A stretch of 62,030 bases of DNA from an uncultured Bradyrhizobium sp. (GTDB lineage Bacteria; Pseudomonadota; Alphaproteobacteria; Rhizobiales; Xanthobacteraceae). Each line of letters begins with the position of its first letter. The first letter of the stretch is position 1. The translations under genes and the position numbers were made by a program. Positions 1-8,607 of this stretch are shown one piece after another. The notes beneath the pieces are model-generated. The model had not been told where the DNA came from and ran no database searches. It saw only the letters and a list, made by a program, of their open reading frames with translations. Location: positions 1-62,030 of the forward strand of contig NZ_CAKZHY010000127.1 of assembly GCF_936928535.1 (NCBI RefSeq), given 5' to 3'.

Positions 1-29
1 ACGAGCGCGCCTAAAGCGCGCGCCGATCC

Positions 30-113
30 GGGACCCATACGCCGCAGCAATTGTCTGGCGAAGACTCGCAGTGACCTGTCTCGCCCCAGACTTCTCCCTC
101 GGCTATGGGTCCC
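30..113. repeat. Imperfect inverted repeat, dispersed-type intergenic element
   Basis: The 10-base arms at 30-39 and 104-113 (GGGACCCATA and its complement) are perfect complements and enclose about 64 bases. Reading on, 112-142 is a second GC-rich inverted stretch (CCCGGG...CCCGGG). No gene of normal codon use covers 1-284. From memory, this arrangement of a GGGACCCATA arm followed by a GC-rich stem resembles dispersed intergenic repeats of Bradyrhizobium; a genome-wide copy count was not possible here. Confidence 0.55.
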
Positions 114-175
114 GGGTTCGCGCTTCGCGCGCCCCGGGACAACAACTGAGTGTGTGGCGCCCTCCTCCATCCCCA

Positions 176-262
176 CGTCACTGGGAGCGTAGCGAAGCAA
201 TCCAGACTGTCTCTGTCGAGGGACTCCGGATTGCTTCGTCGCAAGGGCTCCTCGCAATGACG
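176..262. repeat. RPE-like palindromic repeat, copy A
   Basis: A long imperfect palindrome starts with CGTCACTG and ends with CAATGACG. Its inner arms are AGCGAAGCAATCC (about 190-203) and GGATTGCTTCG (about 228-238). It resembles the element at 41827-41914. This is the classic alphaproteobacterial repeat that yields spurious ORFs reading HCEE...RSNP. It lies just past the 3' end of the alkylsulfatase gene. Confidence 0.8.
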
Positions 263-284
263 GAGCCCGCGGCAATTGCGGCGG

Positions 285-2219
285 CTACACCACCACCACC
301 CGCTTCGGCTCGACAATCTCGAACATCCGCGGAAACTCGTCCATCAGGCCCATTAGCTCGGCAAGCTTCATCGGATTGCCCGACAGCTTGACCTTGCCGG
401 CCGCCACCGCCTCCGGAAAGCTCGTCAGCTTACCGATCACCTCGTCCAGCGTTGCGCGCGCCAGCGTGAAGCTGGCGTCGGCCTTCTCGGCCTGCACGCC
501 TTCGGTGTAGGTCAGCGCGCAGTTCTCCAGATTGAGCACGAACGTCTCGCCGGTATCCGAAAAGCTCCAGTTGAGCACGATGCGCTTGCCTTCCGCCTTG
601 GGGCCGTTGAGACGGATGCCAAGCACGTCCCAGAGCTGCTCCGTGCGCAGCGCGGCCAGGGTCTCGCGCGGCATCGGCGCACGCGGCGGAGTCTTCGGCA
701 TGCCTTGCCGAAGTTCCTGCGCGCCGAACAGATAGGCGTTGCGCCATGTCGAGCTCTCGGCGGCATAGCCGAGCTGCTCCAACGTGTCGGCGAGCAACGC
801 GCGCGCCGCTTGATTGTCGGGCTCGGCGAAGACGAGATGGCCGAGCGCCTGCGCCACGAAGCGGAATTCGCCCTTTTCAAAATCCGCAGCCGCCCGCGTC
901 AGGATCGCGTCGGCGCCGCCCATGTACTCGACGTATTTCTTGCCAGATGCCACCGGAGGCAGCGGATCGAGATTGACCGGGTTGGCGTCGTACCAGCCGA
1001 GATATTTCTGGTAGATCGCCTTCACGTTATGACGGATGTGACCATAATAGCCGCGGCCGTGCCAGGCACCTTCCAGGCTCCTCGGCAACTGGATCGTCTC
1101 GGCGATCTCGGCCGCGTTGAGACCGTGATTCATCAGGCGGATGGTCTGGTCATGCGCGAACTTGTAGAGGTCGCGCTGCTCGCGGATCATGCTGTCGATG
1201 CGTTCACGACCCCACACCGGCCAATGGTGCTGGCCGCACATCGCCTCGGCCTTGCCGCCCCACAGCTGCAGCGCTTCGCCCAGATATTTCGACCACGCCA
1301 GCGCATCGCGCACGTCAGCGCCGCGGAACGGCAGCAGATTGTGGAAATTGTGCGTGCAGTTTTCGGCGAGGTTCAGAAGCTTGTAGCGCGGCAGGAAGAA
1401 ATGCATCTCCGCCGGCGCTTCGCTGTTCGGCGCCATCTGGAATTCGAATTCGACGCCGTCGATGATGCGCTTGTCGCCGGTCGCCATGATCAAATCGGTC
1501 GGCCGCAGCAGCGCGACCGCGCCGGCCGCCATGGTCTTGCCGAGGCCGCAATCGACCTGGCCGCGCACGCCCTTCGCGAGGAACGGCCCGAACTGATACT
1601 GCGCCCGGCGCAGCATCGCCGGCCCGGCGATGATGTTCTCGGAGACGGCGTGCTCCATGAACAGATCAGGCGCGATGATCGGCACGCGCCCGGTCGCCAG
1701 CGCATCCTCCTCCAGCACGCCGCGCGCGCCACCCCAGTGATCGGTGTGGGTATGGGTGAAGATCACTGCAGCGACCGGCTTGAGGCCGCGATGCCTGAAA
1801 TAGAGATCGAGCGCGGCGCGTGCCCCCTCGATCGAGGTCAGAGTATCCACGACGATGACACCGCTGTCGCCCTCGATCAGCGTCATGTTGGCGATGTCGA
1901 GGCCGCGCACCTGGTAGACGCCCGGCACAACCTCGAACAGGCCGTGCTGCATGTTCAGCCGCGACTGCCGCCACAGGCTGGGATTGACCGTCGGCGGAGC
2001 CTGCTCGCTGGACAGAAAGCCATAGGGCTCCAAGCTCCAGACGGTCCGTCCTTGCAGGTTCGCGATCTTGGCGTGCTCGATCGTGCCGAGGAAGCCGCGC
2101 GCAGCGTCGTCGAAATCCCGCGTGTCGGAAAACGGCAGCGCGTTCAGCATCGCCTGATGCTGCGCAATCACGGACGGCGTTGCGTCCTTCGGCGTGTTGG
2201 CTGCTTCGGTGCTGGTCAT
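285..2219 (-). CDS. Alkyl sulfatase, metallo-beta-lactamase fold (SdsA-like)
   Basis: The protein has 644 residues, the usual size for bacterial alkylsulfatases, which hydrolyse alkyl sulfate esters such as dodecyl sulfate. The zinc-binding motif THTHTDH is at about residues 155-161, and the second metal region (SEAPAEMHFF, then ENCTHNFHN) follows about 120 residues later. The C-terminal 120 residues resemble the SCP2-like alkylsulfatase C-terminal domain. The start is supported by GGGGAGGAG a few bases upstream. No signal peptide is obvious, whereas Pseudomonas SdsA1 is secreted, so a cytoplasmic location is possible. It stands alone between repeats and a GGDEF gene on the same strand. Confidence 0.88.
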   Translation of the reverse strand: MTSTEAANTPKDATPSVIAQHQAMLNALPFSDTRDFDDAARGFLGTIEHAKIANLQGRTVWSLEPYGFLSSEQAPPTVNPSLWRQSRLNMQHGLFEVVPGVYQVRGLDIANMTLIEGDSGVIVVDTLTSIEGARAALDLYFRHRGLKPVAAVIFTHTHTDHWGGARGVLEEDALATGRVPIIAPDLFMEHAVSENIIAGPAMLRRAQYQFGPFLAKGVRGQVDCGLGKTMAAGAVALLRPTDLIMATGDKRIIDGVEFEFQMAPNSEAPAEMHFFLPRYKLLNLAENCTHNFHNLLPFRGADVRDALAWSKYLGEALQLWGGKAEAMCGQHHWPVWGRERIDSMIREQRDLYKFAHDQTIRLMNHGLNAAEIAETIQLPRSLEGAWHGRGYYGHIRHNVKAIYQKYLGWYDANPVNLDPLPPVASGKKYVEYMGGADAILTRAAADFEKGEFRFVAQALGHLVFAEPDNQAARALLADTLEQLGYAAESSTWRNAYLFGAQELRQGMPKTPPRAPMPRETLAALRTEQLWDVLGIRLNGPKAEGKRIVLNWSFSDTGETFVLNLENCALTYTEGVQAEKADASFTLARATLDEVIGKLTSFPEAVAAGKVKLSGNPMKLAELMGLMDEFPRMFEIVEPKRVVVV

Positions 2220-2287
2220 AGGCTCCTCCCCGGCGTCTTGTCTGGGAAGGCATCTAACCGCATCTCGATTGCGGTTCCAACCGCTCC

Positions 2288-3451
2288 TTACGCGGCCAGC
2301 CCTTCGGATACAGTCTGGCCCGACGCCCTCGTCATCCGCATCTCCCGCGCCAGCACGTAGCCGCCGCGGCTCTCCTTGGCGCGGTAAAGTGCACGGTCGG
2401 AGCGCGACAACAATGCCTCAGCGGTTCGCCCATCATCCGGCGCAACGGCAATGCCAACGCTCACGCCGAGCTCGACGATCTGTCCATCGACGTCATAGGG
2501 TACACTGAGCGATTGCACGATGCGCATCGCCATCGCTTCCGCGTCCGTCGCTGCGCGCTGAACAAGGACGAATTCGTCGCCGCCCATGCGGATGACGAGG
2601 TCATCGGCCGCGGCGAGCAGCTTGAGCCGCCCGGCAACCTGCTTGAGCAGCGCATCGCCAACGGGGTGGCCGAACCGGTCGTTCGCTTCCTTGAAGCGGT
2701 CGAGATCGAGCGTATGGACGGCAACCATCCCGGCCGCAAGCATGGCGGGCAAGTCCGTCGCCAGCACCGAACGGTTGGCCACGCCGGTCATCGGATCGAT
2801 GCGCGAGAGCTGCTCGAACTGCCGCTTGAGCGTGATCTGGTTGATCGAGGCGTTGAAGCTCAGCCGCACCATCTCGAAGCTCGCGACCACATACATCAGG
2901 ATGAGGAGCCCGAGCCCGACATGGCGCAGATCCGGCTGCATGAAGGTCACGATCGCGGCGGGCGCTGCGATCGCCACGAGATCGAGCAGCGCGGCGACCG
3001 GACGCAGCGCCAGGCGCGCCACCACGCCGGCGCCGAAGCCGAAGCCGATGCCGATCGCCATCACCGAGCACAGCGCATCGCCCAGCACGATGCTGCGCGC
3101 GGCAAACATGCCGAGCACGAAGGCCGTTGCGACGGTGCCGGCCACATAGATCCGCTCCCAGCGCACGGCCTCGGACCGGTCGAGCCGTGGCGATCGCGCA
3201 AGGCGGCGACGGAAGGACACGATTTCGAACAGACGGACAATGGCCACCACGACGCCCGCGACCGTGAGGGCCGCCGCGATCATGTCGCCGGTCTCGTAGG
3301 TCGTGATGGCGCCGACCATCGCAAGGCAAGCGGCCGCAAGAATGTTCGGCATCGTCGTGCCGTGAAGGCCCGTGATGACTTCCAGGTAGACGGCATCCGA
3401 AATCGACGCCCGTCCGGATTCCATTCTGTTGAACAACATGCCCGCACCCAT
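2288..3451 (-). CDS. Membrane-bound GGDEF-domain protein (probable diguanylate cyclase)
   Basis: 387 residues. Residues about 35-195 hold five to six hydrophobic segments. A C-terminal GGDEF domain follows with MTGVANR (221-227), LDLDRFKEAND (248-258) and an intact GGDEF at 290-294, so synthesis of cyclic di-GMP from two GTP is expected. The usual inhibitory RxxD site upstream of GGDEF is not present: the position of its Arg is Ala281 (AADD). Product inhibition through that site is therefore unlikely. No separate sensor domain is visible; the membrane part may be the input. No strong Shine-Dalgarno precedes the start, and a start four codons further in is possible. Confidence 0.85.
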   Translation of the reverse strand: MGAGMLFNRMESGRASISDAVYLEVITGLHGTTMPNILAAACLAMVGAITTYETGDMIAAALTVAGVVVAIVRLFEIVSFRRRLARSPRLDRSEAVRWERIYVAGTVATAFVLGMFAARSIVLGDALCSVMAIGIGFGFGAGVVARLALRPVAALLDLVAIAAPAAIVTFMQPDLRHVGLGLLILMYVVASFEMVRLSFNASINQITLKRQFEQLSRIDPMTGVANRSVLATDLPAMLAAGMVAVHTLDLDRFKEANDRFGHPVGDALLKQVAGRLKLLAAADDLVIRMGGDEFVLVQRAATDAEAMAMRIVQSLSVPYDVDGQIVELGVSVGIAVAPDDGRTAEALLSRSDRALYRAKESRGGYVLAREMRMTRASGQTVSEGLAA

Positions 3452-3561
3452 CTCGCTGGCATGGTCTTACCGCAGATCCGTAAAAATGCCTGCGCTGCAC
3501 CACGACGGCATTTGAACGCGCGGCTTTACCGCGCGTTAGCCATGTCCGGCCTGCGAGCCGG

Positions 3562-5610
3562 CTAGTGCATCCCCAGCATCCTTGGCAGCCAGAGCGTCAG
3601 GTCGGGCCAATAGGTCACGATGACGAGGAAGCCGAGCATGGTCAGCAGCCACGGCATCACCGCGCCCGCGAGGTCGGTGATGCGCATTCGGGCTATCATC
3701 GATGCGACGTAGAGGTTCAGGCCGACAGGCGGATGGCAGAGGCCGACCTCCATGTTGACGTCCATGACGATGCCGAAATGGACGAGGTCGATGCCAAGCT
3801 TCTTGGCCGCCGGCGCCAGGATCGGCGCCATGATCAGAATGATCGAGTTCGGCTCCATGAAGTTGCCGGCGAGCAGCAGCAGCACGTTGACGACCAGCAG
3901 GAAGCCGACCCAGCCGAGGTTCTGCGCCGTGATCCAGTCGGCAAGCGTCGCCGGCAAGTTCTCGTTGGAGAGCACGAAGGAGAACAGCACCGCGTTGGTG
4001 ACGATGTAGAGCAGCATCGCGCTGGTGTTGGCGGCGCGCAGCAGCACGCGCGGCACGTCCGACATCTTGATCGCCTTGTAGACGAACACCGCGATGATGA
4101 AGGAATAGACCGCAGCCATCGCCGCCGCCTCGGTGGCGGTGAAAAGGCCGCTATAGATGCCGCCGATGATGATGACGACCAGCATCAGACCCCAGACGCT
4201 CTCGCGGAAGGCGTGGACGGTCTCGCCCCAGGTCGCCTTCGGCAGCCGCGGATAATCGCGGCTGCGCGCCAGCCACCAGGTGACGATGCAGAGCATCGTC
4301 GTCAGCAGGATGCCGGGCAAGAGACCCGCGACGAACAGCGCGCCGATCGAGGTGTTGGTCGAGACCGCGTAGACGATCTTCGGGATCGACGGCAGCATCA
4401 GGATGCCGAGCGAACCCGCAACCGTGATAATGCCGGCGCCGAAGCGCATGGGGTAGCCGTGACGGACCATCTCGGGCAGCACGATGGCGCCGATCGCGGC
4501 GACGGTCGCGACGCTCGAGCCGCACACCAGCGCGAACATCGCGCAGGCGACGATGCCGGCAAGGCCGAGGCCGCCGTGCCAGTGACCGATCAGCGAGGTC
4601 GCGAAGTTGATCATGCGGCGCGCGACGCCGCCATGGGTGAGGAAGTTGCCGGCGAGGATGAAGAACGGGATCGCCATGATCTCGAAGCCCTCTATGCCGG
4701 TGAAGAGCTTCATCGAGACGGCTTCGATCGGCACCGCGGTCAGCGTGAAGAGGAACGTCATCACGGTGAGGCCGAGCGCGATCGAGACCGGGATGCCTGT
4801 CAGCATCAGCGCGATCAGCAGCGCGAACACGGTGACGGCCCGCAGCCAATGCGGCAGCACGATGAAACCGGTCTTCTCGCCGAGGCAGAGTGCGAAGATC
4901 AGGATCGGCGCCATGATCAGGATGACGCCGAGCGGCGAGACCTTTCGCGACGCGGCCCTGGTGGCGGCGCCGGCAGGCTGCGGATGCAGCGCCGGCGAGG
5001 CGTCGGCCTCGACGCCCTCGACATGGGTCTCGTCATGATGCGGCAGCTCGCCGGTCCAGAAATAGAACCAGGAGACCTGCAGGAAGCGGAAGCACATCAG
5101 GCCGGAGCCGAGCGGGATCGCGAGATACACGAACCACATCGGCGCTTCCAGGTCGTTGGACTGCTGCCCGGTCTTGAACATCTCGCCGACAAAGGACGCG
5201 CCGAAGGTGGCGATCATGCCGGTGAACAGCGCGCCGCACAGCAGCGAGAACAGGATGACGTGCTTGCGCGAATGTTCCGGCAGGCGGTTGACGAGCAGGT
5301 CGACGCCGACATGGATGCCCGTGCGCACGCCATAGGCCGCGCCGAACTTCGCCATCCAGATGAACATGTAGATGCAGAGCTCCTGCGCCCAGGACAGGTC
5401 CAGCTCGGACAGGAAGGTGAACACCGCCATCGACGCGGATGCCAGCCAGGTCATCCCGTGCGCGGCAGCCCATCGCGACAGGTTGATCGATTCGCCCGCA
5501 CCGTAACGGTGCACGACGGCGATGAAGATCAGTCCGGTTGCAGCGGCAATGAGCGTCGCGATCAACCATTCTTCGAGATGATTGAGCAACTGGTTGAGCG
5601 CGCGCAGCAA
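3562..5610 (-). CDS. dctQM: TRAP transporter fused permease (DctQ-DctM)
   Basis: About 682 residues. An N-terminal four-helix DctQ-like small permease (roughly residues 1-190) is joined by a charged linker to a 12-helix DctM large permease, which ends in WLPRMLGMH. This is a secondary importer that uses ion gradients with a periplasmic binding protein; dctP lies directly upstream. I place the start at a TTG at 5610, preceded at about 7 bases by AGGGGGG. An in-frame GTG at 5655 would put the start inside a perfect hairpin (5636-5665), which makes it less likely. The substrate is probably an organic acid but is not readable from the sequence. Confidence 0.85.
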   Translation of the reverse strand: MLRALNQLLNHLEEWLIATLIAAATGLIFIAVVHRYGAGESINLSRWAAAHGMTWLASASMAVFTFLSELDLSWAQELCIYMFIWMAKFGAAYGVRTGIHVGVDLLVNRLPEHSRKHVILFSLLCGALFTGMIATFGASFVGEMFKTGQQSNDLEAPMWFVYLAIPLGSGLMCFRFLQVSWFYFWTGELPHHDETHVEGVEADASPALHPQPAGAATRAASRKVSPLGVILIMAPILIFALCLGEKTGFIVLPHWLRAVTVFALLIALMLTGIPVSIALGLTVMTFLFTLTAVPIEAVSMKLFTGIEGFEIMAIPFFILAGNFLTHGGVARRMINFATSLIGHWHGGLGLAGIVACAMFALVCGSSVATVAAIGAIVLPEMVRHGYPMRFGAGIITVAGSLGILMLPSIPKIVYAVSTNTSIGALFVAGLLPGILLTTMLCIVTWWLARSRDYPRLPKATWGETVHAFRESVWGLMLVVIIIGGIYSGLFTATEAAAMAAVYSFIIAVFVYKAIKMSDVPRVLLRAANTSAMLLYIVTNAVLFSFVLSNENLPATLADWITAQNLGWVGFLLVVNVLLLLAGNFMEPNSIILIMAPILAPAAKKLGIDLVHFGIVMDVNMEVGLCHPPVGLNLYVASMIARMRITDLAGAVMPWLLTMLGFLVIVTYWPDLTLWLPRMLGMH

Positions 5611-5635
5611 ATCAAAGCCCCCCTGTCGATACGAA

Positions 5636-5665
5636 ACGGTCGGGAGTGCCCTCACTCCCGACCGT
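5636..5665 (-). other. Perfect 13-bp hairpin between dctP and dctQM
   Basis: Arms 5636-5648 and 5653-5665 are exact complements (ACGGTCGGGAGTG) around the four-base loop CCCT. No T-run follows on either strand, so it is not a standard intrinsic terminator. Sitting between binding-protein and permease genes, it is suited to stabilising the dctP end of the mRNA and lowering permease expression, as in many solute-uptake operons (inference). Confidence 0.75.
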
Positions 5666-5690
5666 TGGTATTATTCTCCTGGAAAACGCG

Positions 5691-6692
5691 TCAGTTCATC
5701 TTGACGTCGAGTTCCTTGGCGACGAGATCGAGGACCTCCTGCCCGACCCGGCCCTTGGCCCAAGTATAGGTCGGCCGCATCGCCTCCTGCCATGCCTTGC
5801 GGTCGGCGTCGCTGAGATAATGCAGCGTGGTCTTGCCCGACTTCTTGATCTCGGCCAGCGCGTCCTCGTTCTCCTGATGCGCGATCTGGTTGGTGTAGTC
5901 GGTCGCCTCCGCCATCGCCTTCTCGAGCTGGGCGCGGATATCGGGGGGCAGGCCGGACCAGAATTTCGAGTTGACGATCACGGCGTATTGCAGATGCGCG
6001 TGATAGGACACGGTGATGTCCTTTTGCACCTCGTAGAACTTCTGCGTCAGATAGTTCGAAGCCGTGTTCTCGCAGCCGTCGACGACCCCGGTCTGGAGCG
6101 CCTGGTACACTTCCGAAAACGCCATGATCTGCGGGATCGAACCCATCAGGCGGAAATACTGGTCGGCGATCTTGGATCCGGAGATGCGGAACTTCAGTCC
6201 CTTGAAATCCTCCGGCTTCATCAGCGGACGATTCGACGACACCATGTGGAAACCGTTGTCCCAGTAAGCGAGGCCGGTGATGCCTTTCGTTTCAAGTTTC
6301 TGGAACAGCCATTTGCCGACCGTGCCCTTCATCGCGGCGGAATAGGTCGCGTCGTCCTTGAACAGCCAGGGCAGGTCCAGCGCCTCGAATTCCTTGATGC
6401 CGAGCGGGGCGAATTTCGCGGTCGAGGGCGCCAGCATCTGCACGGAGCCGAGCTGGAGCGCCTCGATCTCCTCCTTGTCCTTGTAGAGCGAGGAGTTCGG
6501 ATAGACTTCGATCTTGACCTTGCCGTCGGTGTACTTCTCGGCAAGCTCCTTGAACTTCAGCGCGCCCTTGCCCTTCGGCGTATCGTTGGCGACGACGTGG
6601 CTGAACTTGATGATGATCGGGCTCTGAGCCTGAGCAATGGCCGGAGCCAAAGCAAGCGCGGCCGCGGCGACCGCAAAGAGCAGTTTGCGCAT
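5691..6692 (-). CDS. dctP: TRAP transporter substrate-binding protein (DctP family)
   Basis: 333 residues from the ATG at 6692, which is preceded by GGGGAGG at 6 bases. An upstream ATG at 6761 would add 23 residues ahead of the signal peptide. The N terminus MRKLLFAVAAAALALAPA with AIAQAQ is a typical Sec signal. The mature part shows DctP features: IIIKFSHVVANDTPKG near the start, and LKFRISGSKI and GVVDGCENT in the second half. It binds the substrate in the periplasm and delivers it to the fused permease 80 bases downstream. The ligand-pairing Arg is probably in KFRIS. Confidence 0.9.
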   Translation of the reverse strand: MRKLLFAVAAAALALAPAIAQAQSPIIIKFSHVVANDTPKGKGALKFKELAEKYTDGKVKIEVYPNSSLYKDKEEIEALQLGSVQMLAPSTAKFAPLGIKEFEALDLPWLFKDDATYSAAMKGTVGKWLFQKLETKGITGLAYWDNGFHMVSSNRPLMKPEDFKGLKFRISGSKIADQYFRLMGSIPQIMAFSEVYQALQTGVVDGCENTASNYLTQKFYEVQKDITVSYHAHLQYAVIVNSKFWSGLPPDIRAQLEKAMAEATDYTNQIAHQENEDALAEIKKSGKTTLHYLSDADRKAWQEAMRPTYTWAKGRVGQEVLDLVAKELDVKMN

Positions 6693-6910
6693 GAAAAACC
6701 TCCCCAACAACCTCGGAAACCGGGATTCTTTTTTGTTTTGCGGTTTCAGTAGTGGCAGCAATCCGCACCCCGAACAACTAGACCTAAGCCCAATTTGCCG
6801 CAGCGAACCAATGCCGCAGGCAAGCTATCTTGCTCGCGGTCGCATGCGCAACCCGGCGCCCGCTCCGGTCACCGGGAGCGAGCGCTTATGTCGCATCGCA
6901 GAAGGGGGCG

Positions 6911-7681
6911 TTAACCCTTGCGTTGGGCGACCATGAACAGCCGCCGGAACGGGAATAACGTCTGCCCCGCCGCATTCTTCGGGTAGGCCTTGGCGACACG
7001 CATCCCATAGGCCGCCTCGAACGCGGCCTTCTCGTCGCCCTGGAGCACGTCGAGATAGCGCGTCAGCCAGGTGCCCTTGGTCCATTCCTTCACGGGATTT
7101 TCGCCCTCGAGAACCTGGAGATATTCGGTCTCCCAGATGTCGATGTTCTGCGCGAGCGGGGCAAGAAGGTCGTGATAGAAGGCCGGCCCTTCGACCGGCG
7201 GCGGCGTAACGAGGTGCTCGACCTTGGACCGCCACGGCCCGTTCAGGGCGGTCTCGCCGATCAGCACATGCGATGGCGCCAGAAAGTTGCGCGGCATCTG
7301 CACTGCAAGTATTCCGCCCGGCGCGACCTTCTCCATCACTGAGGGAAAGAGTGCCGCATGATTGGGCAGCCAGTGCAGTGCGGCATTGGAATAGACGACG
7401 TCATATTGCTTCGCAGGATGCCAGTTGCCGAGGTCTTCATGGGACCACTCCACGTCAGGCGCGGCCTTGCGCCCGGCGGCAACCATTTCGGCCGAGCCCT
7501 CGACGCCTGTCACCGCGGCCGATGGCCAGCGCTCCTTGATCAGCTTTGTCACGTTGCCGGCGCCGGCGCCGAGATCGGCGACCGTGCGCGGGCCGACATC
7601 GGGAATCCGCATCAGCAGGTCGACCGCAGGCCGGAGCCGGTGACCGGAGAATTTCAGATATTGCTGCGGATCCCATACCAT
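6911..7681 (-). CDS. tam: Trans-aconitate 2-methyltransferase-like SAM methyltransferase
   Basis: 256 residues, matching E. coli Tam (252). It starts with MVWDPQQYLKF, the usual Tam opening, which fixes the start at 7681 rather than at the longer reading frame. SAM-binding motif I is VADLGAGAGNVT (about residues 34-45). The second acidic residue is in VTGVEGS, and ALHWLP follows. Tam methylates trans-aconitate, a toxic by-product of the citrate cycle. It is transcribed away from the SDR gene at 7837. Confidence 0.87.
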   Translation of the reverse strand: MVWDPQQYLKFSGHRLRPAVDLLMRIPDVGPRTVADLGAGAGNVTKLIKERWPSAAVTGVEGSAEMVAAGRKAAPDVEWSHEDLGNWHPAKQYDVVYSNAALHWLPNHAALFPSVMEKVAPGGILAVQMPRNFLAPSHVLIGETALNGPWRSKVEHLVTPPPVEGPAFYHDLLAPLAQNIDIWETEYLQVLEGENPVKEWTKGTWLTRYLDVLQGDEKAAFEAAYGMRVAKAYPKNAAGQTLFPFRRLFMVAQRKG

Positions 7682-7836
7682 TGGTCGAGCCTTTTCTTTT
7701 TGGTGTTTCCTTCGCGTGGCCTCTTGGTTACCACTCCTCGTCCCGGTCGGGCAAATCGCCGCACCCGGCACAGGGCAGCAAAACGAAAGCCAAACGAAAA
7801 CCAAAGCGCGAAAAGCGAACAAGAGAGCGTGTGACC

Positions 7837-8580
7837 ATGGACCTCGGGCTGAAATCGAAAACCGCTGTCGTCACCGGAGCCAGCATCGGCATCGGCCGCG
7901 CCATCGCCAAGGGTCTCGCCGCCGAAGGCGTGCGTGTGGTGGGCGTGGCGCGACGGACCGACTTGCTCGCCGAGCTGGTGAAGGAGGTCGGCGGCGGCCT
8001 GATCACGCCGTTCGAGCAGGACGTGATGGCCAAGGACGCGGCCGAGAGGATCGCCGCCTTCGCGCTGAAGGAGCTCGGCCATGTCGATATTCTCATCAAC
8101 AATGCCGGGGGTAGCCGGCCGCTGCCGGTCGACGCGCCCGACAGCAAATGGGACGAGGCGATCGCGCTGAACTTCACCAGCTACCGCCGCATCGCGCATG
8201 CGCTGTTGCCACAGATGATCGCGCGCAAATGGGGCCGCATCGTCAACATCACCGGCAAGTCCGAGCCGGAAGGGCTCAATGCGGCATTCGCGGCGAAAGC
8301 CGCCGTACACGCCTGGGCCAAGGGCCTGTCACGCGAGATCGGCGAGCACGGCATCACCATCAACTGCATCCCGCCTGGCCGCATCATGAGCGAGCAGATC
8401 CGCCGCAATTACGCGCCCGAGTATCGCGAGCGCTTTGCCGAGGAAGAAATTCCGGTCGGCTATTGGGGCGAGCCGGAAGACCTCGCCGCGCTCGCGGTTT
8501 TCCTGGCCTCGCCGGTGGCGCGCTACATCACCGGCACGGTGATCCCGGTGGATGGCGGGCTGCGACGGTATCAATTCTAA
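7837..8580 (+). CDS. SDR-family protein lacking the catalytic tyrosine
   Basis: 247 residues starting MDLGLKSKTAVVTG at 7837. The nucleotide-binding TGASIGIG (13-20) and the NNAG motif (88-91) are intact, and the C-terminal GTVIPVDGG is typical of FabG-like SDRs. At the active site, where the family has YxxxK, the sequence reads AFAAK with Ala150 and Lys154. The preceding Ser is also replaced (NITGKSEPEG). Either catalysis uses other residues or the protein is a binding or regulatory homologue. The gene is divergent from tam, with 155 bases between them. Confidence 0.85.
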   Translation: MDLGLKSKTAVVTGASIGIGRAIAKGLAAEGVRVVGVARRTDLLAELVKEVGGGLITPFEQDVMAKDAAERIAAFALKELGHVDILINNAGGSRPLPVDAPDSKWDEAIALNFTSYRRIAHALLPQMIARKWGRIVNITGKSEPEGLNAAFAAKAAVHAWAKGLSREIGEHGITINCIPPGRIMSEQIRRNYAPEYRERFAEEEIPVGYWGEPEDLAALAVFLASPVARYITGTVIPVDGGLRRYQF

Positions 8581-8607
8581 AGCGCGGGCTGAACAGGCTA
8601 CGTTGAC

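Noticed and set aside
11..391. Short frames reading HCEEPLRRSNPES and its complement
   Set aside because: These are translations of the palindromic intergenic repeat at 176-262, a well-known annotation artefact.
705..2360. A 551-codon plus-strand frame over the alkylsulfatase gene
   Set aside because: Antisense shadow; the minus-strand protein has a full metal-binding motif and a good ribosome site.
3565..5769. A 734-codon plus-strand open frame across the TRAP permease gene
   Set aside because: It is antisense to a clear membrane protein, very rich in Arg, His, Asp and Glu, and arises from third-position GC bias. No ribosome site or domain.
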